Assembly (NCBI RefSeq): GCF_020184175.1
Contig: NC_065530.1
Coordinates: 37,797,260-37,861,259, forward strand
Direction of reading: 5' to 3'
Length of the DNA stretch: 64,000 nucleotides
From: Aphis gossypii
Lineage: Eukaryota; Arthropoda; Insecta; Hemiptera; Aphididae
A program made the position numbers and the translations under genes. This document shows positions 63,601-64,000 of this stretch, in pieces; the first letter of the stretch is position 1, and every line of letters begins with the position of its first letter. Below the pieces are notes generated by a model. It was given only the letters and a program-made list of their open reading frames with translations. It had not been told where the DNA came from and made no database searches.

Positions 63601-63896
63601 TATGTCGTGGAGGTACGTGCAGAAACACGCCAGGCAGTTATAAATGTGAATGCCCTCCTGGTCATGAATTATCAGCCGACAAACAGAGTTGTAAAGGTGC
63701 GTTTGAAGTGTACACGTTAATTAAATAGATATCGAAGATACTATTAATTTTGGATTGTATATTAATACAGATATCGACGAATGCTCAAGAACTAGTGGAA
63801 TCTGTTCTAATGGCGTTTGTGAGAACATGATGGGAACGTACCAATGTGTATGTGACGATGGCTACAGGCAAACAGATCAGAAGTTTTATTGTGAAG
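42482..63896 (+). CDS. FBN: fibrillin, N-terminal ~1,307 residues (22 exons; 3' end outside window)
   Basis: The product is a secreted extracellular-matrix glycoprotein that would assemble into microfibrils. Joined coding exons are 42482-42618, 53590-53672, 54792-55331, 55553-55648, 57361-57555, 58241-58495, 58640-58795, 60034-60222, 60340-60462, 60536-60658, 60944-61195, 61345-61470, 61565-61780, 61850-62049, 62119-62299, 62425-62597, 62661-62796, 62863-63074, 63139-63289, 63366-63491, 63571-63696 and 63771-63896. Domains by residue are: signal 1-~25, FUN ~46-74, EGF1 76-102, Gly/Asn-rich insert 103-224, EGF2 225-251, EGF3 256-283, hybrid1 286-350, cbEGF1-2 351-435, TB1 436-494, EGF4 508-549, five cbEGFs 551-758, TB2 759-830, three cbEGFs 831-957, hybrid2 958-1015, cbEGF 1016-1060, TB3 1061-~1131, then four cbEGFs. 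TB plus hybrid domains distinguish fibrillin from fibulins and other cbEGF proteins; LTBPs are the only close alternative, and the GPNVC and CCPGW motifs and domain order favour fibrillin. The gene runs off the right edge. Confidence 0.95.
43015..43036 (+). repeat. (AG)n microsatellite
   Basis: Eleven uninterrupted AG units in fibrillin intron 1. Confidence 0.9.
47901..47929. repeat. perfect palindrome, 14-bp arms
   Basis: CATAGACCTATTAA, one C, then the exact inverted copy; inside fibrillin intron 1. Confidence 0.9.
53590..53672 (+). CDS. FBN: fibrillin exon 2: fibrillin-unique N-terminal (FUN) segment
   Basis: This exon starts after a TTTTTTCTAG acceptor and ends before a GTGAGT donor (enters phase 2, leaves phase 1). 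It encodes (G)PNVCRSRFRNYCCPGW followed by a stretch ending in GLCIV. The GPNVC, YCCPGW and CIV-P-C signatures match the segment that precedes EGF1 in vertebrate fibrillins. It is only 83 nt, too short to be found by ORF length alone. Confidence 0.93.
53673..54791 (+). other. fibrillin intron 2
   Basis: GTGAGT to TTTTCAG, phase 1. AT-rich; nothing else seen. Confidence 0.85.
54792..55331 (+). CDS. FBN: fibrillin exon 3: EGF1, Gly/Asn/Ser-rich insert, EGF2
   Basis: Phase 1 in and phase 1 out (TTTCAG acceptor, GTAAGT donor). EGF1 reads VCNRPCNGGRC...CLC...AC with six cysteines, and EGF2 reads ACKYPCLNGGTC...C with six. Between them lie about 121 residues (54881-55243) with no cysteine, whose core (about 54980-55174) is almost only Gly, Asn and Ser. 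The reading frame is continuous, so the insert is coding rather than an unspliced intron. Vertebrate fibrillins have only a few residues here. An ATG-like upstream extension in the same frame (from about 54704) is intronic. Confidence 0.93.
55553..55648 (+). CDS. FBN: fibrillin exon 4: EGF3
   Basis: A single EGF module with pattern ICRDGCLNGGRC...CACVYGYAGRKC and six cysteines. It follows a TTTTCAG acceptor and ends before GTAGGT at 55649, phase 1 on both sides. An alternative GTAAAT donor 4 nt further on would break the frame into the next exon. It lacks the D-x-D/N-E calcium-binding consensus, as expected for EGF1-3 of fibrillins. Confidence 0.93.
55649..57360 (+). other. fibrillin intron 4
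   Basis: GTAGGT to TTTTAG, phase 1. AT-rich except a compact G+C-richer element at 56,930-57,000 with direct and inverted repeats (see that entry). Confidence 0.85.
56930..57000. promoter_or_regulatory. compact repeat element in intron 4, possible regulatory site
   Basis: Two direct copies of GCGCAAACGAG (56934-56944 and 56977-56987) sit between inverted TTGGGCG (56930-56936) and CGCCCAA (56994-57000). The motif AACGAGTTCT also occurs at 56881. Function is unknown; it stands out from the AT-rich intron. Confidence 0.3.
57361..57555 (+). CDS. FBN: fibrillin exon 5: hybrid domain 1
   Basis: Encodes DYRIGPCYTRVINDMCQGQL, then EGVVCTKQLCC, LAWGHPCEQC and a DC...NQC tail. The QGQL, VVCTK.LCC and AWGHPC motifs are diagnostic of fibrillin hybrid domain 1. 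Nine cysteines are present, including the VVC residue equivalent to the free cysteine implicated in vertebrate fibrillin-1 intermolecular bonding. ATTTTAG-type acceptor and GTGAGT donor, phase 1-1. A Met-initiated extension upstream (from 57312) is intronic. Confidence 0.95.
57556..58240 (+). other. fibrillin intron 5
   Basis: GTGAGT to TTTCAG, phase 1. AT-rich with a TA run near 58,082-58,105; nothing else seen. Confidence 0.85.
58241..58495 (+). CDS. FBN: fibrillin exon 6: cbEGF1 and cbEGF2
   Basis: Two calcium-binding EGF modules beginning DIDECEAIPGIC and DENECKRGDPNIC, each with six cysteines, the D-x-D/N-E-C start and the C-x-N aromatic calcium consensus. TTTCAG acceptor, GTAAGC donor at 58496, phase 1-1. 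Confidence 0.95.
58640..58795 (+). CDS. FBN: fibrillin exon 7: TB1, cysteines 1-7
   Basis: Encodes QGQCYTRIASSQDC, DCCC and GWGSTCEQC, i.e. the first seven cysteines of a TGF-beta-binding-protein-like (TB/8-Cys) domain. The eighth cysteine (EYVKLC) lies in the next exon across a 1.24-kb intron. TTTACAG acceptor, GTAAGT donor, phase 1-1. Confidence 0.93.
58796..60033 (+). other. fibrillin intron 7, splits TB1
   Basis: GTAAGT to ACTTTTAG, phase 1, separating TB1 cysteine 7 from cysteine 8. AT-rich; no exon for a Pro- or Gly-rich region was seen inside. Confidence 0.85.
60034..60222 (+). CDS. FBN: fibrillin exon 8: end of TB1 and EGF4
   Basis: Begins AEYVKLC, supplying TB1 cysteine 8, then a 13-residue linker containing the N-glycosylation sequon NQT, then EGF4 (DECGLRPEIC...GKC...ACEC...VC). 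The calcium consensus before the first Cys is degenerate (LVDEC), as I recall for EGF4 of human fibrillin-1. The exon must end at 60222 to stay phase 1, which makes the donor GCTAGT rather than GT. Vertebrate fibrillins carry a Pro- or Gly-rich region where this linker is. Confidence 0.88.
60223..60339 (+). other. fibrillin intron 8, GC-AG type
   Basis: The exon ends AAG and the intron begins GCTAGT. Apart from C at +2 and T at +3 this fits the donor consensus, as GC-AG introns usually do. It ends TTTACGCAG. Phase 1, like its neighbours; no GT donor gives the correct frame. Confidence 0.75.
60340..60462 (+). CDS. FBN: fibrillin exon 9: cbEGF3
   Basis: One cbEGF, DINECAQQGICNNGQC...CSC...C, six cysteines with the PGSF motif. 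ACGCAG acceptor, GTATCG donor, phase 1-1, 123 nt. Confidence 0.94.
60536..60658 (+). CDS. FBN: fibrillin exon 10: cbEGF4
   Basis: One cbEGF beginning DHNECEKNGMCANGKC, six cysteines, with QGSFQC. The preceding intron is only 73 nt. TTTTTAG acceptor, GTAATG donor, phase 1-1. Confidence 0.93.
60944..61195 (+). CDS. FBN: fibrillin exon 11: two cbEGFs
   Basis: Two fused cbEGF modules, DVDECYENPKICLNGKC and DINECEIRPGLCSNGKC, with no intron between them (252 nt). Both have all six cysteines and full calcium-binding consensus (PGSY/EGSY). TTTCCAG acceptor, GTATTT donor, phase 1-1. The 123-nt Met-initiated stretch before it (from 60820) is intronic. Confidence 0.95.
61345..61470 (+). CDS. FBN: fibrillin exon 12: cbEGF immediately before TB2
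   Basis: One cbEGF, DIDECSNNGGPCQNGKC, six cysteines. TTTTAG acceptor, GTATGT donor, phase 1-1, 126 nt. With EGF4 and exons 9-11 this makes six EGF-type modules between TB1 and TB2; I recall five in human fibrillin-1. Confidence 0.94.
61565..61780 (+). CDS. FBN: fibrillin exon 13: TB2
   Basis: A complete TB domain in one exon: LCYANYQQGSC, SSCCC, GWGSSCSKCP, EFKVLC, all eight cysteines at canonical spacing, followed by GSGMTYNGD. The GSGMT tail resembles the GPGMTSAG tail of vertebrate TB2. TTTAG acceptor, GTTTGT donor, phase 1-1. Confidence 0.95.
61850..62049 (+). CDS. FBN: fibrillin exon 14: one cbEGF and the first half of the next
   Basis: Encodes the cbEGF DINECAQNPAVC...GYEVDDTGKIC and the first part of DINECDMDDTIC up to GSFQ. 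The second module is cut by a phase-0 intron (CAG|GTAAAC) just before its fourth cysteine. TTCAG acceptor, phase 1 in, phase 0 out. Confidence 0.93.
62119..62299 (+). CDS. FBN: fibrillin exon 15: rest of split cbEGF and the next cbEGF
   Basis: Starts CTCPVGTVLNSESQAC, completing the module begun in exon 14, then DVDECDELGLNACVAGQC through CECPPG...VC. Phase 0 in, phase 1 out (GTAATA donor). These three cbEGFs between TB2 and hybrid domain 2 match the vertebrate fibrillin count. Confidence 0.93.
62425..62597 (+). CDS. FBN: fibrillin exon 16: hybrid domain 2
   Basis: Encodes GSCWTRLTGGRC, KSDCCC, LAWGSPCEPC, EDCGGEC and GYV. The SCW start and AWGSPC motif match hybrid domain 2 of fibrillins (vertebrate motif recalled as TCW...AWGSPC). 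Here the central triplet is CCC. ATAG acceptor, phase 1 in; leaves in phase 0 at GTG|GTAATG. Confidence 0.93.
62661..62796 (+). CDS. FBN: fibrillin exon 17: cbEGF between hybrid domain 2 and TB3
   Basis: Begins SVGKIC, completing the end of the hybrid domain, then the cbEGF DINECELSPGIC with a one-residue longer GGGTC loop. TTATTTAG acceptor phase 0, GTAAGG donor phase 1. One cbEGF here matches vertebrate fibrillin (cbEGF10). Confidence 0.92.
62863..63074 (+). CDS. FBN: fibrillin exon 18: TB3, with missing C2 and C6
   Basis: Encodes KCYTDFKHGSGVNPL, PKCICCC, KAWGGG, SETCP and TELCPK. By alignment to TB2 in this gene, cysteine 2 is Gly (GGT, 62922-62924) and no cysteine occupies position 6, where SETC replaces the CxxC of other TB domains (Ser AGT at 63021-63023). 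An extra Cys precedes the CCC triplet (62955-62957). Seven cysteines remain. Phase 1 in (ATACAG), phase 0 out (GTAAGT). Confidence 0.92.
63139..63289 (+). CDS. FBN: fibrillin exon 19: cbEGF after TB3
   Basis: Begins GPGFIDRK, a TB3 tail resembling the vertebrate GPGF tail, then the cbEGF DINECIEFPGICSNGRC with six cysteines. TTTACAG acceptor phase 0, GTACGA donor phase 1. Confidence 0.93.
63366..63491 (+). CDS. FBN: fibrillin exon 20: cbEGF
   Basis: One cbEGF, DIDECNIMHGVCGDGEC, with PGSFVCKC and six cysteines; 126 nt, phase 1-1, TTTAG acceptor, GTAATT donor. Confidence 0.94.
63571..63696 (+). CDS. FBN: fibrillin exon 21: cbEGF
   Basis: One cbEGF, DIDECERTPGLCRGGTC, with PGSYKCECPPGH and six cysteines; 126 nt, phase 1-1, ATTTTAG acceptor, GTGCGT donor. 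Confidence 0.94.
63771..63896 (+). CDS. FBN: fibrillin exon 22: cbEGF, last exon in window
   Basis: One cbEGF, DIDECSRTSGICSNGVC, with MMGTYQCVC and six cysteines; 126 nt, phase 1-1, AATACAG acceptor, GTAATT donor. The coding frame is open, so further exons must follow to the right. By comparison with vertebrate fibrillin, a run of cbEGFs leading to TB4 is expected. Confidence 0.93.
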
Positions 63897-64000
63897 GTAA
63901 TTAAAATTATGAGTTTTAAACTCATTAAGATTATTTTTTAAATCTCTACAAAATTATGTTATACAAATAATATGTTATAATAATTGATGATTAATTAATT
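63897..64000 (+). other. start of fibrillin intron 22, cut by the window edge
   Basis: Begins GTAATT after the phase-1 exon 22; AT-rich with no further exon before the edge. Confidence 0.8.

Overview
This is a eukaryotic, very AT-rich window. It contains long stretches of simple A/T sequence, many microsatellites and terminal-inverted-repeat DNA transposon relics, and a multi-exon gene with GT-AG introns. The texture, including the frequent TAGGTACCTA/ATAATATTAT-type words, is what I associate with aphid (Hemiptera) genomes. That taxonomic call is inference. Nothing prokaryotic, no CRISPR array and no convincing tRNA or rRNA gene was found.

The dominant feature is the 5' part of a fibrillin gene on the + strand, from about 42.48 kb to the right edge, still open at 63,896. 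I resolve 22 consecutive coding exons (3,922 coding nt, about 1,307 residues) whose phases all agree. The translated domain order is: signal peptide, fibrillin-unique N-terminal segment, EGF1, a long Gly/Asn/Ser-rich insert, EGF2, EGF3, hybrid domain 1, cbEGF1-2, TB1, EGF4, five cbEGFs, TB2, three cbEGFs, hybrid domain 2, cbEGF, TB3, then four cbEGFs. From memory of human FBN1, this is colinear with vertebrate fibrillin almost module for module. The exceptions are the insert after EGF1, no Pro- or Gly-rich region after TB1, and one extra cbEGF before TB2. Other notable points are a GC-AG intron after exon 8, a third TB domain lacking the cysteine pair C2/C6, no visible furin site near the N-terminus, and an 11-kb first intron.

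The left 41 kb is gene-poor. At 4,560-4,635 on the minus strand there is a good first coding exon encoding a signal peptide and ending in a GTAAGA donor. Its gene would run leftward, but I could not find its next exon, and it lies beside a CpG-rich region (about 4.64-6.25 kb). Around 31.9-32.24 kb (minus) there is an isolated G+C-rich 110-codon ORF that I do not recognise. A 331-bp tandem triplication lies at 19.56-20.55 kb, a small MITE with ATGGGCGCC/GGTGCCCAT ends at 23.56-23.73 kb, and TA-flanked CAGGGTG/CACCCTG inverted repeats abut the fibrillin promoter region at 41.07-41.60 kb. A second copy of that end lies 1 kb further left. The rest is AT-rich intergenic or intronic DNA in which I see no supported gene.
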